A stretch of 64,000 bases of DNA from an uncultured Rhizobiaceae group bacterium. Lineage in GTDB: Bacteria; Pseudomonadota; Alphaproteobacteria; Rhizobiales; Rhizobiaceae. The stretch lies in NCBI GenBank assembly GCA_937958815.1, contig CALGMR010000002.1, positions 186,001-250,000 on the forward strand, written 5' to 3'. The notes under the pieces were generated by a model. That model was not told where the DNA came from, made no database searches, and was given only the letters and a program-made list of their open reading frames with translations. Of this stretch, positions 27,932 to 37,547 are shown one piece after another. Each line of letters begins with the position of its first letter. Positions within the stretch are counted from its first letter, which is position 1. The position numbers were made by a program, and so were the translations under genes.

Positions 27932-30568
27932 TTATTCAGCGTCTTTCTTCTGGGGTGCAGGCTTTTTTGCTGCGGCCTTTTTGGCGGGCGCTTTCTTCTT
28001 TGCGGGGGCCTTCTTCTTTGCAGCAGGTTTTTTCTTGGCAGCTGCTTTCTTTTTGACGGGCTTTTTACCAGTCTTTTCAGCGCGCGCTGCAATGAGTGCA
28101 ACGGCTTCTTCCATTTCGATAGACTGCGGATCACGGTCTTTTGGAATGGTTGCGTTGATTTTGCCGTGGTTCACATATGGCCCAAAACGACCATCTTTTA
28201 CCGAAACGGGGCCGCCAAATTCTGGATGTTCGCCCAGATCTTTCAAACTCGCCGCACCGCGCGCACGGCTTGGTTTGGCTTCTGCCAAAACCGTTACAGC
28301 ACGGTTGAGGCCAATTTCGAAGACATCATCATCTGACTCAAGGCCTGCATACTTGCCGTCATGTTGCAACACGGGGCCGTAACGGGCGAAACGGGCAACA
28401 ATGTCTTTTTGCGTTTCGGGGTGAACACCCACAGTGCGGGGGAGTTCCAACAGACGAAGTGCTTTTTCGAAATCTACAGCGGTCGGATCCCAGCTTTTTG
28501 GAATGCTGGCGTTTTTGCCTTCTTTGCCTTCGCCTCGCTGAACATAGGGGCCAAAGCGACCCACCATGAGTTTGATCTCTTCGCTGCTGTTTGGGTCGAC
28601 ACCGAGCACTTTTGGACCGTCATTGGCAATTTGCTCGGATTGTTCCAGACCTTCCGCACCCAGCTGACGCGTAAACTTGCAATCTGGGTAATTAGAGCAC
28701 CCGATAAAGGCGCCAAACTTGCCAACTTTCAGGCTCAACTGACCTTCAGAACATGTGGGGCAAAGGCGCGGGTCGCCACCGTCTTCTTTTTCAGGGAAGG
28801 CGAGCGGGCCAAGCGCCTCGTTCAAAGTGTCCAAAACTTCTGTGATGCGCAGATCTTTTGTATCTGCCACGTGAGAAGAGAATTCAGTCCAAAAATCGCG
28901 CAACACATCTTTCCATTGCAAATCGCCAGCGGAAATGCTGTCGAGCTTGTCTTCAAGGCTTGCCGTGAAATCATACTCCACATAGCGGTTGAAAAAGTTT
29001 TCCAAGAAGGATGTCACCAAACGGCCTTTGGCCTGTGGGATAAGGCGACGTTTGTCGATTGTCACATATTCGCGGGCTTCAAGCGTTGCCAGTGTAGAGG
29101 CGTAGGTGGACGGGCGACCAATGCCGAGTTCTTCCATCTTCTTAATCAAAGAGGCTTCAGAGAAACGGGCAGGCGGGTCGGTGAAGTGTTGGCTGGCATT
29201 TATGACTTCGCGCGAAATGGCCTCGCCTTCTTTCAAAGGCACCAAACGTTTGTCCTCATCGTCGCCTTTTTTGGCGGTGTCACCGTAGACGGACAGGAAG
29301 CCATCGAATTTCACAACGGAACCATTGGCGCGCATCGTGGCGACCTGGCCGTCGTGTTTTGCTTCAAGTTCGGCAGCGGTGCGTTCGATTTTGGCTGATG
29401 CCATTTGGCTGGCAACTGAGCGTTTCCAGATCAATTCATAGAGTTTGCGCTGATCTTCATCGAGTTTGGATGCAACCTCTTTGGGGTGACGCGCCAGCGA
29501 TGTGGGGCGCACGGCTTCGTGTGCTTCCTGCGCATTCTTGGCTTTGGATTGATAAATACGTGCTTTTTCGGGCAGGTAGATCGCACCAAAGCTTTCGCCA
29601 ATCACTTTGCGGCACTCGTCTATGGCTTCCGGTGCCATTTGCACGCCGTCGGTACGCATATAAGTGATAAGACCCACCGTTTCACCGCCAAGATCTATAC
29701 CTTCATACAGACGCTGTGCTGTCTGCATGGTGCGCGATGCGGAAAAGCCCAGCTTGGAAGACGCTTCTTGTTGCATTGTAGAAGTTGTGAATGGCGCATA
29801 CGGATTGCGGGTCACCGGTTTTGCTTCAACAGACTGAACTTTGAAGTCCGCCTTCATCAACATGCGTTTGATGGTTGTGGCTTGTTCTTCATTTTTCACA
29901 TCAAGGCGTTGTAGTTTTTCGCCTTCAAAACTGGTGAGACGCGCTTCAAAATCAGCGCCTGAACTGTTTTTGAATTCACCAGCAATTGTCCAGTATTCTT
30001 CTGGCTTGAAACGCTCGATCTCGTTTTCACGCTCGCAAACAAGGCGCAATGCCACGGATTGAACGCGGCCTGCAGAGCGTGCACCTGGCAATTTGCGCCA
30101 CAGCACGGGCGAGAGGTTGAAGCCTACAAGGTAGTCTAGGGCACGTCGCGCAAGATAGGCATGAACCAAGGGTTCGTCGATTTCGCGGGGACTTTCCATC
30201 GCTTCCAAGATGGATTTTTTGGTGATCGCGTTGAACACAACACGTTCTACATGTTTGTCTTTGAGAATTTTCTTGTCGCTTAACACCTGCAACACGTGCC
30301 ATGAAATGGCTTCCCCTTCGCGGTCGGGGTCGGTTGCAAGAATGATACTGTCGGCTGCTTTGGCAGCTTTCGTAATGTCCGTCATCCGCGGTTTGGCGCG
30401 TGCGTCCACAGACCAAGACATGGCAAAGTCTTCGTCTGGCAACACAGAACCATCTTTTGCAGGTAAATCACGCACGTGGCCGTAGGATGCCAAGACTTTA
30501 TAATCTGACCCCAGATATTTGTTGATTGTTTTCGCTTTGGCTGGGGATTCGACGATGACCAGTTTCAT
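27932..30568 (-). CDS. topA: DNA topoisomerase I
   Basis: 878-residue type IA topoisomerase that relaxes negative supercoils. The Toprim domain (MKLVIVESPAKAKTI; DPDREGEAISWHV) is followed by the active-site Tyr in GLITYMRTDGV and a C-terminal zinc-ribbon (CPTCSEGQLSLK ... GCSNYPDC). Several topoisomerase C-terminal repeats with GRFGPYV follow. The last 50 residues are an almost pure Lys/Ala/Pro tail, which in related proteins increases DNA affinity and processivity. First gene of the topA-rnr-DUF983-Nudix run. Confidence 0.97.
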   Translation of the reverse strand: MKLVIVESPAKAKTINKYLGSDYKVLASYGHVRDLPAKDGSVLPDEDFAMSWSVDARAKPRMTDITKAAKAADSIILATDPDREGEAISWHVLQVLSDKKILKDKHVERVVFNAITKKSILEAMESPREIDEPLVHAYLARRALDYLVGFNLSPVLWRKLPGARSAGRVQSVALRLVCERENEIERFKPEEYWTIAGEFKNSSGADFEARLTSFEGEKLQRLDVKNEEQATTIKRMLMKADFKVQSVEAKPVTRNPYAPFTTSTMQQEASSKLGFSASRTMQTAQRLYEGIDLGGETVGLITYMRTDGVQMAPEAIDECRKVIGESFGAIYLPEKARIYQSKAKNAQEAHEAVRPTSLARHPKEVASKLDEDQRKLYELIWKRSVASQMASAKIERTAAELEAKHDGQVATMRANGSVVKFDGFLSVYGDTAKKGDDEDKRLVPLKEGEAISREVINASQHFTDPPARFSEASLIKKMEELGIGRPSTYASTLATLEAREYVTIDKRRLIPQAKGRLVTSFLENFFNRYVEYDFTASLEDKLDSISAGDLQWKDVLRDFWTEFSSHVADTKDLRITEVLDTLNEALGPLAFPEKEDGGDPRLCPTCSEGQLSLKVGKFGAFIGCSNYPDCKFTRQLGAEGLEQSEQIANDGPKVLGVDPNSSEEIKLMVGRFGPYVQRGEGKEGKNASIPKSWDPTAVDFEKALRLLELPRTVGVHPETQKDIVARFARYGPVLQHDGKYAGLESDDDVFEIGLNRAVTVLAEAKPSRARGAASLKDLGEHPEFGGPVSVKDGRFGPYVNHGKINATIPKDRDPQSIEMEEAVALIAARAEKTGKKPVKKKAAAKKKPAAKKKAPAKKKAPAKKAAAKKPAPQKKDAE

Positions 30569-30844
30569 GGAAAATTCGATACCGTAATGATGTTAGCAGG
30601 CGGCTCACATAAGACCCTTATTTGAGAAACGCAAATTTATTGGCTTGATGAAAGCTGATCTAAGGTCAGTTTTTATGCCCAAACTTGTGACAGGTTGAAA
30701 ATATACAACCAATAGGTGTGATATTTTTCTTGCACTAACTGGTTTTCAGTTTATGTTTCAGGCGTTCTCGACTCGAGAATGAAAAGATCATCAGGGCGGC
30801 TGCGACGGGCTTGTAGGGAGCTCCCTTTTCTGGAGATCAGAATA
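30569..30844. other. Divergent upstream region of topA and a small gene
   Basis: 276 bases without a gene. It contains an inverted repeat TTCTCG-ACT-CGAGAA at 30765-30779 and a perfect 12-base palindrome AGGGAGCTCCCT at 30815-30826, both in the leader of the small gene at 30845. No RNA gene is evident. Confidence 0.4.
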
Positions 30845-31102
30845 ATGGCTTCAAAGTCAGGCGATACCGTTTGCGCAACGGCGCATTATATAGAATCGAT
30901 GCTTATGGAATTGAGGACCATGAGCCAATCGAATAATTGTGACATGCTTACTTATCTTCTCGAAATGGCCATGATCGAAGCATCCGACATTGCGTCGGGC
31001 AAAACGTCAGTCGGGCGTCGAGAGATACTTGTAACCGAGGAGGTCTCAAAGCCGAACGCCGAAGAACTGGCTGCTTTGTTTATGAGCGGTGATTTGAAAT
31101 AG
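30845..31102 (+). CDS. Hypothetical small protein
   Basis: 85-residue protein not recognised. It is mostly helical by appearance (AHYIESMLMELRTMSQ, MLTYLLEMAMIEASDIASG), with two cysteines and no membrane segment. ATG 30845 is preceded by GGAGATCAG. The frame extends upstream to 30779 without a ribosome binding site. It is isolated on the plus strand, between divergent topA and convergent dprA. Its look recalls short conserved proteins of Hyphomicrobiales, but I cannot name a family. Confidence 0.6.
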   Translation: MASKSGDTVCATAHYIESMLMELRTMSQSNNCDMLTYLLEMAMIEASDIASGKTSVGRREILVTEEVSKPNAEELAALFMSGDLK

Positions 31103-31119
31103 TCTGCGGTCTCTCGGCA

Positions 31120-32265
31120 CTATCCTGCCAATGATATGCGATTTCCTGAATGGCGCTCGATAACACCAGCAAGGTCCAGCTCTAAAATCAACATATGCAA
31201 GCTGCCGGGCGCAATATTGGTGAAGCGTAGTAATTCATCAATGTCAGTGGGGGCATGGCCAAGTGCGGACAACAGCTTATCGCGGTCGGTCTCGCTCGGA
31301 TCAGAATCCAGTTCCAGTGTCTCCGAGCCTTCATCCAGCGTGTAGATGGATTGTTGAGGTTCATTCGCAAGCGGTTCGATGGCGTGCAATATGTCATCTG
31401 CACTTGTGATCAGTTGAGCACCTTGTTTGATCAAATGATTTGCACCTTCACTGCGCGGGTCGAGCGGCGACCCGGGAACCGCGAACACCAAACGCCCCAT
31501 TTCATTGGCCAATCGAGCAGAAATTAGTGAGCCAGAGCGTTTGGCGGCTTCCACAACCACAAGACCAAGCGACATACCAGCCACTATGCGGTTGCGGCGT
31601 GGAAAATCCTGTGCGCGGGGTTTCCAGCCAAAGGGCATTTCAGACACCAATGCGCCGCCGTTTGATACAATTTCATCAGACAAGCGGATGTTTTCATGGG
31701 GATAAATATGATCGACACCGCCAGCAAATACGGCAACCGTGCCTTTGGAAAGGCTTGCTTGATGGGCTGCTGAATCAATGCCGCGCGCCAAACCCGAAAT
31801 AATTGCGTATCCGGCTGCTGCCGTTTGGGAGGCCAATTGCTGGGTGAGTTTTACACCTGCAAGGGAAGAATTTCTGGAACCGACAAATGCGATTGAATGG
31901 CGGGAGAGGATTTCAGTGTCACCTCGAACAGAGAGAACGGGTGGTGCTCCTTCGGCAGCACGCAAGGCTGCGGGATAATCTGTTTCTCCCATACACACAG
32001 TGGTGCCACCAATTTGTGCCAGTCGTTCAAGCTCTTGCTCCACTTCAGATTGGGCTGCAATTCGAATTTTTTTTCTCGAGTTCGCCCGTGAAGCCAAATC
32101 GGGCAGGGCATCCAAAGCGCTCGCGGCAGTGCCAAAATGATTGATAAGATCGCGAAAGGTGGCGGGGCCGACATTTTCGCTGCGTATCAATTGGAGCCAA
32201 GCAATGCGTTGATCATCCGACAGCCGAATGCCCTGCGTTGGCGCCAGTTGATCAGCTTTGTTCAT
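31120..32265 (-). CDS. dprA: DprA, DNA-processing protein
   Basis: 381-residue DprA/Smf protein. An N-terminal SAM-like region ([23 protein letters not shown]) precedes a Rossmann-like domain ([50 protein letters not shown]) and a C-terminal winged helix (about 315-381). DprA loads RecA on incoming single-stranded DNA during natural transformation. Many non-competent alphaproteobacteria keep it, so presence alone does not show competence. Its ATG overlaps the plsY stop (ATGA), making it the last gene of pyrB-pyrC'-plsY-dprA. Confidence 0.94.
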   Translation of the reverse strand: MNKADQLAPTQGIRLSDDQRIAWLQLIRSENVGPATFRDLINHFGTAASALDALPDLASRANSRKKIRIAAQSEVEQELERLAQIGGTTVCMGETDYPAALRAAEGAPPVLSVRGDTEILSRHSIAFVGSRNSSLAGVKLTQQLASQTAAAGYAIISGLARGIDSAAHQASLSKGTVAVFAGGVDHIYPHENIRLSDEIVSNGGALVSEMPFGWKPRAQDFPRRNRIVAGMSLGLVVVEAAKRSGSLISARLANEMGRLVFAVPGSPLDPRSEGANHLIKQGAQLITSADDILHAIEPLANEPQQSIYTLDEGSETLELDSDPSETDRDKLLSALGHAPTDIDELLRFTNIAPGSLHMLILELDLAGVIERHSGNRISLAG

Positions 32266-32858
32266 CCTTTCGCTCCGATTTTCCCCTCACTGCCGTTCAA
32301 CAGTCGTGAAATATTGGCGCGGTGCATAAACCAGGCGAGTGCTGTGAGTGCGAAAAACAAGAGAGCCACATCCGTGTTGCCTTGCCATAGAATAACGCAG
32401 GGCGCGGCTATCGTGGCCAAAAGAGCGGCAAGGGACGAATAACGGAAGAGTGCGGCGGCAAGCAGCCAAGTGAGGGCGAATGCGACGAATCCTTGCCACC
32501 ATGCCAGAGCCAGCAAGAGGCCCACATAAGTTGCAATGCCTTTGCCGCCTTTGAAACCCAACCAAACGGGAAACAGGTGACCAATGAATGCGCCGGCTGC
32601 AATTGCGATTGATGGTTCAACATGACCATGCGCAAATAGCCAAATGGGAATAGCGCCTTTTAAAGCGTCACAAAGAAGCGTGAGCGCCGCTAAGCCTTTC
32701 TTGCCCGTGCGCAGAACATTCGTTGCACCAATATTGCCAGACCCAATGGACCGCACATCACCTGCTCCACCAAATTTTGCGATGAGCAGACCAAAAGGAA
32801 TTGAGCCGCAGACATAGCCAAGGGCAAAGTTCAGCAAGAGCAGCAGTGCTATAGCCAT
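32262..32858 (-). CDS. plsY: Glycerol-3-phosphate acyltransferase PlsY
   Basis: 198-residue inner-membrane enzyme. It transfers an acyl group from acyl phosphate to glycerol-3-phosphate, the first step of phospholipid synthesis. All three PlsY motifs are visible: [11 protein letters not shown] (motif 1), [19 protein letters not shown] (motif 2) and [18 protein letters not shown] (motif 3). About five to six membrane helices. It lies 22 bases after the dihydroorotase-like gene and overlaps dprA by four bases. Confidence 0.96.
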   Translation of the reverse strand: MAIALLLLLNFALGYVCGSIPFGLLIAKFGGAGDVRSIGSGNIGATNVLRTGKKGLAALTLLCDALKGAIPIWLFAHGHVEPSIAIAAGAFIGHLFPVWLGFKGGKGIATYVGLLLALAWWQGFVAFALTWLLAAALFRYSSLAALLATIAAPCVILWQGNTDVALLFFALTALAWFMHRANISRLLNGSEGKIGAKG

Positions 32859-32880
32859 TTAGGAAATTGTCCGCTTGTTG

Positions 32881-34197
32881 TTAAAAGTCCCTCGAGAACA
32901 CTGTGCGGCCTGAAACAATTGTTTTCAAGACACGACCTTGAAAACGTGAACCTTCAAATGCGGTATTTCTGGAACGGGAATGCAGGTCGTTTTCGCGCAA
33001 AATCCAAGGGCTGTCTGGATCAAAGAGGATCATGTCCGCTGGCGCGCCCACTTTCAGTGTGCCGCATTTGAGGCCGAGACGTTTCGCAGGCCCGCTGGAC
33101 ATACATTCGAGAACACGCATCAATGGCACATCATTGCCGTGGTAAAGGCGCAATCCAACTGCCAGAAGGCTTTCTAATCCAACTGCGCCATCTTCAGCTT
33201 CTGCAAAAGGGAGGCGTTTTGTGTCCACGTCTTGGGGGTCGTGGTTAGACACGATGGCATCAATGGTGCCATTTCGAATGCCTTCGATCATAGCCAGGCG
33301 GTCGTCTTCCATCCGCAAGGGCGGCGAAAGGCGTAGAAACGTTCTGTAAGAACCAATATCGTTTTCATTCAGTGCGATATTGGCCGCAGCAACGCCCGCA
33401 GAGACGTTCAGTCCTTTGTCCTTGGCTCGGGCAATCACGTCTACAGAATCGGATGTGGAAAGGGTTGAAGCGTGATATTTGCCTTTGGTCATGGCAACCA
33501 AACGCATATCCCGCTCTAAGGGAATGATTTCGGCTTCACGGGGAATGCCAGGCAAGCCCATGCGGGTTGCGTTGAAACCAGCATTCATAACGCCGCCGCC
33601 AAGGCTTGCATCACGGGTGGCAGCCATGATCAAACCGTCAAAATCGCCTGCATAGGTGAGGGCGCGGCGCATCATTTGTGCGCTGGTGACGGTTTGACGG
33701 CCATCGGTAAATGCAACGGCTCCAGCTTCTTGAAGCAATCCAAATTCGGACATTTCTTCACCCGCCATGCCTTTGGACAAAGCTGCAGCAGGCAGAATGT
33801 GAACTTTTGACTTTTCGTTGGCGCGTTGGCGCACGAAATCCACCAATGCCACATCGTCGATCACTGGGTTTGTGTCGGGCATCATAACAAACGATGTAAT
33901 GCCACCGGCTGCTGCTGCTTTGCTGGCCGATTTGATTGTTTCTCGATGTTCGCTGCCCGGTTCGCCAGTGAATGTGCGCAGATCAACAAGACCGGTGGTT
34001 AAAATATGTGATTTGCAATCAATGACTTTGAAATCTTTTTTGGAGTGATTTCTAGACAAATTTTTGCCGATTTTTGCAATCTTTCCGCGCTCGACCAACA
34101 CGTCCGCATGGGTGTCGAGGTTCTGAGAGGGGTCCATAATGCGGGCGTTGACGAAAAGTCTTGCTCGGGGCGGTTTGCTGCTGATCAGGCCTTTCAT
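32881..34197 (-). CDS. Dihydroorotase-like protein lacking the HxH metal motif (PyrC')
   Basis: 438-residue amidohydrolase-fold protein of the dihydroorotase type, directly downstream of pyrB with a four-base ATGA overlap. The catalytic zinc motif DxHxH that follows the first strand in active enzymes reads [10 protein letters not shown] here, so both histidines are missing. The later metal region reads SNHDPQD. Neighbouring motifs ([26 protein letters not shown]) are conserved. This matches non-catalytic PyrC' partners that support assembly of aspartate transcarbamoylase. An active dihydroorotase must then be encoded elsewhere. Rhizobial genomes show the same variant. Confidence 0.85.
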   Translation of the reverse strand: MKGLISSKPPRARLFVNARIMDPSQNLDTHADVLVERGKIAKIGKNLSRNHSKKDFKVIDCKSHILTTGLVDLRTFTGEPGSEHRETIKSASKAAAAGGITSFVMMPDTNPVIDDVALVDFVRQRANEKSKVHILPAAALSKGMAGEEMSEFGLLQEAGAVAFTDGRQTVTSAQMMRRALTYAGDFDGLIMAATRDASLGGGVMNAGFNATRMGLPGIPREAEIIPLERDMRLVAMTKGKYHASTLSTSDSVDVIARAKDKGLNVSAGVAAANIALNENDIGSYRTFLRLSPPLRMEDDRLAMIEGIRNGTIDAIVSNHDPQDVDTKRLPFAEAEDGAVGLESLLAVGLRLYHGNDVPLMRVLECMSSGPAKRLGLKCGTLKVGAPADMILFDPDSPWILRENDLHSRSRNTAFEGSRFQGRVLKTIVSGRTVFSRDF

Positions 34198-35189
34198 GTT
34201 GCGTCCTCCATTCGAGATTCCTGCAACACTTCCATCACAGCCATGCGGACTGCGACCCCCATTTCGACCTGTTCTACGATAACGCTCTGTACGCCATCCG
34301 CAATTTCAGAGGCAATTTCTACGCCACGGTTCATAGGGCCAGGGTGCATGACAATGGCATCTTCTTTGGCGAGAGCAATGCGGCGCTTGTCCAACCCGAA
34401 AAAGCGGAAATATTCGCGCATGCTTGGGATGAATGCGCCTGCCATGCGCTCTTTTTGCAAACGCAACATCATGACCACATCGCAGTCTTTTAGCCCTTCT
34501 TCCATCGATCGATAGGCTGTAACACCAAGGCTTTCGATAGAACTTGGAAGAAGTGTAGACGGAGCAATCACGCGCACCTGCGCGCCCAATGTGTTGAGCA
34601 GTAGAATGTTTGAACGTGCCACACGTGAGTGGGCTACATCACCACAGATTGCAACAACTAAGCCTTCCACCGAACCTTTTTTGCGCCGAATGGTGAGTGC
34701 ATCGAGCAAGGCCTGTGTGGGATGTTCGTGGGCACCATCTCCCGCATTGATGACAGAACAACCCACTTTTTGCGCCAAAAGTTCAGCAGCACCAGCTGCG
34801 TGATGACGCATTACCAACAGGTCTGGCTGCATTGCATTCAAGGTAACTGCTGTATCAACCAGCGTTTCACCCTTTTTGACGGAAGATTGCGCCACCGCCA
34901 TGTTGATCACATCCATGCCCAGACGTTTGCCTGCAATTTCGAATGAAGATTGCGTTCGCGTGGAGTTCTCAAAAAAGAGATTGATCAAAGTGCGGCCAGC
35001 CAGTGTTGGTCTGCGCTTGTCTGTTCGGCGGGATATTTCAACCATCTCTTCTGCTCGGTCGAGCATGAAATGGATATCAAGTGCCGATAGGCCTTCGATA
35101 CCAATAAGATGTTTGAGATTTGGAGGAGGAATCTGAAACGCGGGGGAATCTGTTTCAGGTTTCTTTGATTTTTGATCTGTTTTAGCCAT
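34194..35189 (-). CDS. pyrB: Aspartate carbamoyltransferase catalytic subunit
   Basis: 331-residue enzyme condensing carbamoyl phosphate and aspartate in pyrimidine synthesis. Carbamoyl-phosphate binding motif [12 protein letters not shown] and the [10 protein letters not shown] motif are intact, as is [11 protein letters not shown] near the C-terminus. Start ATG 35189 is preferred over a preceding TTG. No pyrI regulatory subunit is nearby; pairing with the inactive PyrC' instead is the expected architecture. First gene of a four-gene minus-strand operon. Confidence 0.96.
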   Translation of the reverse strand: MAKTDQKSKKPETDSPAFQIPPPNLKHLIGIEGLSALDIHFMLDRAEEMVEISRRTDKRRPTLAGRTLINLFFENSTRTQSSFEIAGKRLGMDVINMAVAQSSVKKGETLVDTAVTLNAMQPDLLVMRHHAAGAAELLAQKVGCSVINAGDGAHEHPTQALLDALTIRRKKGSVEGLVVAICGDVAHSRVARSNILLLNTLGAQVRVIAPSTLLPSSIESLGVTAYRSMEEGLKDCDVVMMLRLQKERMAGAFIPSMREYFRFFGLDKRRIALAKEDAIVMHPGPMNRGVEIASEIADGVQSVIVEQVEMGVAVRMAVMEVLQESRMEDAT

Positions 35190-35253
35190 CAAAATGGTGG
35201 ATTAGGCTGCTTTTCAGCGAAGGGCAAGCTTAAAGCGAGTTTATTCAGTTAAG

Positions 35254-35269
35254 AACCGCAAAAGCGGTT
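35254..35269. repeat. Short hairpin between pyrB and the YceI gene
   Basis: Inverted repeat AACCGC (35254-35259) / GCGGTT (35264-35269) with an AAAA loop, lying in the divergent upstream region of pyrB and the YceI-like gene. It could be an operator or a leader hairpin. Confidence 0.3.
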
Positions 35270-35334
35270 AAAAGCGTTTGCTTGATTGCAAAAACCTGCG
35301 TGATGAAATTAATTCTGAATAATTTCCGAGTTCA

Positions 35335-35354
35335 CCCGTTATATCACTAACGGG
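35335..35354. promoter_or_regulatory. Inverted repeat upstream of the YceI-like gene
   Basis: CCCGTT (35335-35340) and AACGGG (35349-35354) flank an AT-rich centre (ATATCACT). The repeat is 35 bases before the ATG, a position suited to an operator overlapping the promoter or to a leader hairpin. Confidence 0.35.
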
Positions 35355-35389
35355 CAAACTTGCGCGTCTGGTTTATTGGAGGAAAAAAT

Positions 35390-35977
35390 ATGAAGTTTTT
35401 GAAAACTCTTGTCTGTGCATCTGCACTGATGATTGCAACACCAGCCTTTGCTGGCGGCCACATAACCTGGAATTCTGTTGCAGCAGAATCTCGTGTTGCC
35501 TTTGGTTCAGTGAAAGGAAACACTACTGGTGAAGTTCACCACTTCAATAAGGTGACGGGCGTTGTGAAAGAAAAGGGCGAAATGGTAATCACCATTGACC
35601 TTGGCTCGGTTGAAACGAATATCGATATCCGCAATGAACGCATGACTAAGCATGTGTTCCAAGAAGGCAAAGCGACCGCTGTTATCACGGGCCAATTGGA
35701 TATGAGCGAAGTCGATTCCATGAAGCCAGGTGAAACCAAAGTGGTTGAAATTGAAGCTAAGCTCACATTCGCCGGTGTTGAGAACGAAATTGACGCCAAT
35801 ATGTTGGTCGCCCGTTTAAGCGAAGACCGTGTTTTGGTCACAACCGAAGATTTCCTGATGGTGTCCACTGAAGATTTGGGCATCGACAAAGGTGTTGATC
35901 AACTTATGAACCTTGCCAAACTCTCCGGTATCACTCGTGTGACCCCGGTTGCTGTTCGGATGGTCTTTCAAAAGTAG
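35390..35977 (+). CDS. YceI family periplasmic protein
   Basis: 195-residue exported protein. The signal peptide ends in ATPAFA before GGHITW. The YceI lipocalin-like barrel follows (ESRVAFGSVKGNTTGEVHHFNKVTG; DLGSVETNIDIRNERM; FAGVENEIDANMLV). Family members bind polyprenoid lipids or amphiphiles in the periplasm. ATG 35390 has a strong ribosome binding site (GGAGG). A sigma/anti-sigma pair starts 109 bases downstream on the same strand and could be co-regulated. Confidence 0.9.
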   Translation: MKFLKTLVCASALMIATPAFAGGHITWNSVAAESRVAFGSVKGNTTGEVHHFNKVTGVVKEKGEMVITIDLGSVETNIDIRNERMTKHVFQEGKATAVITGQLDMSEVDSMKPGETKVVEIEAKLTFAGVENEIDANMLVARLSEDRVLVTTEDFLMVSTEDLGIDKGVDQLMNLAKLSGITRVTPVAVRMVFQK

Positions 35978-36086
35978 TCACACCGGGGACGCGGACTAGA
36001 GCGCAAACAACTGTTTGTGTTCTCCAATTCTGGAAATTGGCTTTTCATGCCCCAAACCGCAGCATAAAAAGTTTGCGAGAGATGGT

Positions 36087-36626
36087 ATGAAAGGTGCGTC
36101 GGCTAAAGTGCAAGACAATGTTGATCCAAATGCAGAATTGCATCTGCAATTAGAGAGCGTCTTTCCACGTCTTTGGCGATATTGTCTTGTTGTGGCCGGG
36201 AACAGAGATCGAGCTGATGATCTTGCGCAAGCTGTTTGTTTGCGCGCCATCGAAAGGTCGCACCAGTTTGAAGCGGGCACACATTTGGATAGGTGGTTGT
36301 TCAAAATTGCCCAGCGCGTTTGGATTGATGAAATGCGCAAGCAAGCCGTTCGTTTGGGCGGCGGCATTATGGCCGTTGAAGACGCTGACTTGGTGGATAC
36401 AAAGCTAGATCCAGAGGCAAATGTTATGGGGCAACAAGTTATGAAAGAAGTCATGGCATTGCCGGAGGCTCAAAGAACAGTCGTTTTTCTGGTCTATGTT
36501 GAAGGTAAAAGTTATAAACAGGCAGCAGAAATAGTCGGCACGCCAATTGGAACGATTATGAGCAGACTGGCTGCAGCGCGTCGGAAAATTGCAGAAAAGT
36601 TTCAGGATGAGAGCGAAACAAAATGA
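36087..36626 (+). CDS. ECF-type RNA polymerase sigma factor
   Basis: 179-residue sigma-70 family factor. Region 2 (RLWRYCLVVAGNRDRADDLAQAVCLRAIER, RWLFKIAQRVWIDEMR) recognises the -10 element. Region 4 (LPEAQRTVVFLVYVEGKSYKQAAEIVGTPIGTIMSRLAAARRKI) recognises the -35. Start ATG 36087 was chosen because the upstream extension to 36015 lies outside the conserved domain. Its TGA overlaps the ATG of the next gene (36623-36626), the usual arrangement for sigma with its own anti-sigma factor. Confidence 0.9.
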   Translation: MKGASAKVQDNVDPNAELHLQLESVFPRLWRYCLVVAGNRDRADDLAQAVCLRAIERSHQFEAGTHLDRWLFKIAQRVWIDEMRKQAVRLGGGIMAVEDADLVDTKLDPEANVMGQQVMKEVMALPEAQRTVVFLVYVEGKSYKQAAEIVGTPIGTIMSRLAAARRKIAEKFQDESETK

Positions 36627-37381
36627 CCAATCCTAACGACTTCACTGATGAGCAATTGGTTGCGTTTCTTGACGGGGAAACGGAACATTGTCCTGCTGAC
36701 GCCATCACAAAAGCTTTGAACATTGACGCTCATTTGGCCAAACGCATAGAAGCGCTGTCCATCGAAGTCGATCAGGTAAAACACGCGTTTTCCGGTGTTC
36801 TGGATACTGCGCCCGTGGCACCGGACTTTTTGAGACAGGAGCCCGTTCGTTCCGTTAAGCCTACTTCTCGTTTTGGCTGGGGGTCTATCGCGGCTGCAGT
36901 TATATTGGCACTTGGCATTGGCTTTGGGGCAGGGCAGTTTACCTCGCCGTCACCTGACAATGGCTGGAAGCGATATGTTGCTGCTTATCAGGCGCTTTAT
37001 TCCACCGACACGCTGGTTGCGGTGAAAACCTCTTCAGAGGAGCAAAATGTTGAATTGGCGCGTGTCGCAGCTGCCATTGGAAAATCGATTGACGTTTCGG
37101 CTTTGCAAATTGAGCAGTCGGTTGATTACAAACGGGCGCAAATTCTGAACTTTAAAGGCAAACCGCTTATCCAACTTGCGTTTTTGTCCAAAGAGGGTGT
37201 GCCTTATGCGTTGTGCATTTTGAAAGCGAAAGATGGTGCGCCCAAACCCGTTGAAATGCAAAATCTGGAAAATATGAGCTCGGCCTCTTGGTCTCGTGGC
37301 GGCTACAATTACCTGTTGATTGGCGGAAGCGACGATGCTGTGGTTTCCAAGATGGCTCAAAAATACGCCGAGACCATCTAA
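36623..37381 (+). CDS. Transmembrane anti-sigma factor
   Basis: 252-residue protein. A cytosolic N-terminal anti-sigma-like part (FTDEQLVAFLDGE, residues 7-19, typical of RsiW/ChrR-type domains) is followed by one membrane helix (about 87-107) and a periplasmic domain. There is no HxxxCxxC zinc motif. It probably sequesters the sigma factor encoded immediately upstream, with which it overlaps by four bases, and releases it on an envelope signal. The signal and target genes are unknown; the YceI gene just upstream is one candidate. Confidence 0.8.
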   Translation: MTNPNDFTDEQLVAFLDGETEHCPADAITKALNIDAHLAKRIEALSIEVDQVKHAFSGVLDTAPVAPDFLRQEPVRSVKPTSRFGWGSIAAAVILALGIGFGAGQFTSPSPDNGWKRYVAAYQALYSTDTLVAVKTSSEEQNVELARVAAAIGKSIDVSALQIEQSVDYKRAQILNFKGKPLIQLAFLSKEGVPYALCILKAKDGAPKPVEMQNLENMSSASWSRGGYNYLLIGGSDDAVVSKMAQKYAETI

Positions 37382-37547
37382 CAGACCTGATTGAAGGTCG
37401 ATCGACCACCATGTTGATATTAAGCGCAGGCTGGGCACAACGCTTGGTGGATTTGTGCCAGTTGGATTGGTGACAGTTCCATATCAAACTTATTAATCAA
37501 TTTTGGCTAGTGATTTGGCAACTGACACGTTGCATGAATGAGCTGAA

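Noticed and set aside
28361-29398. 345-residue open frame opposite topA
   Set aside because: It lies entirely antisense to the conserved topA coding region, has no recognisable domain and is a mirror of topA codon usage.
30815-30826. AGGGAGCTCCCT palindrome as terminator
   Set aside because: A palindrome without a loop cannot form a hairpin of useful size, and it lies in a gene leader rather than after a gene.
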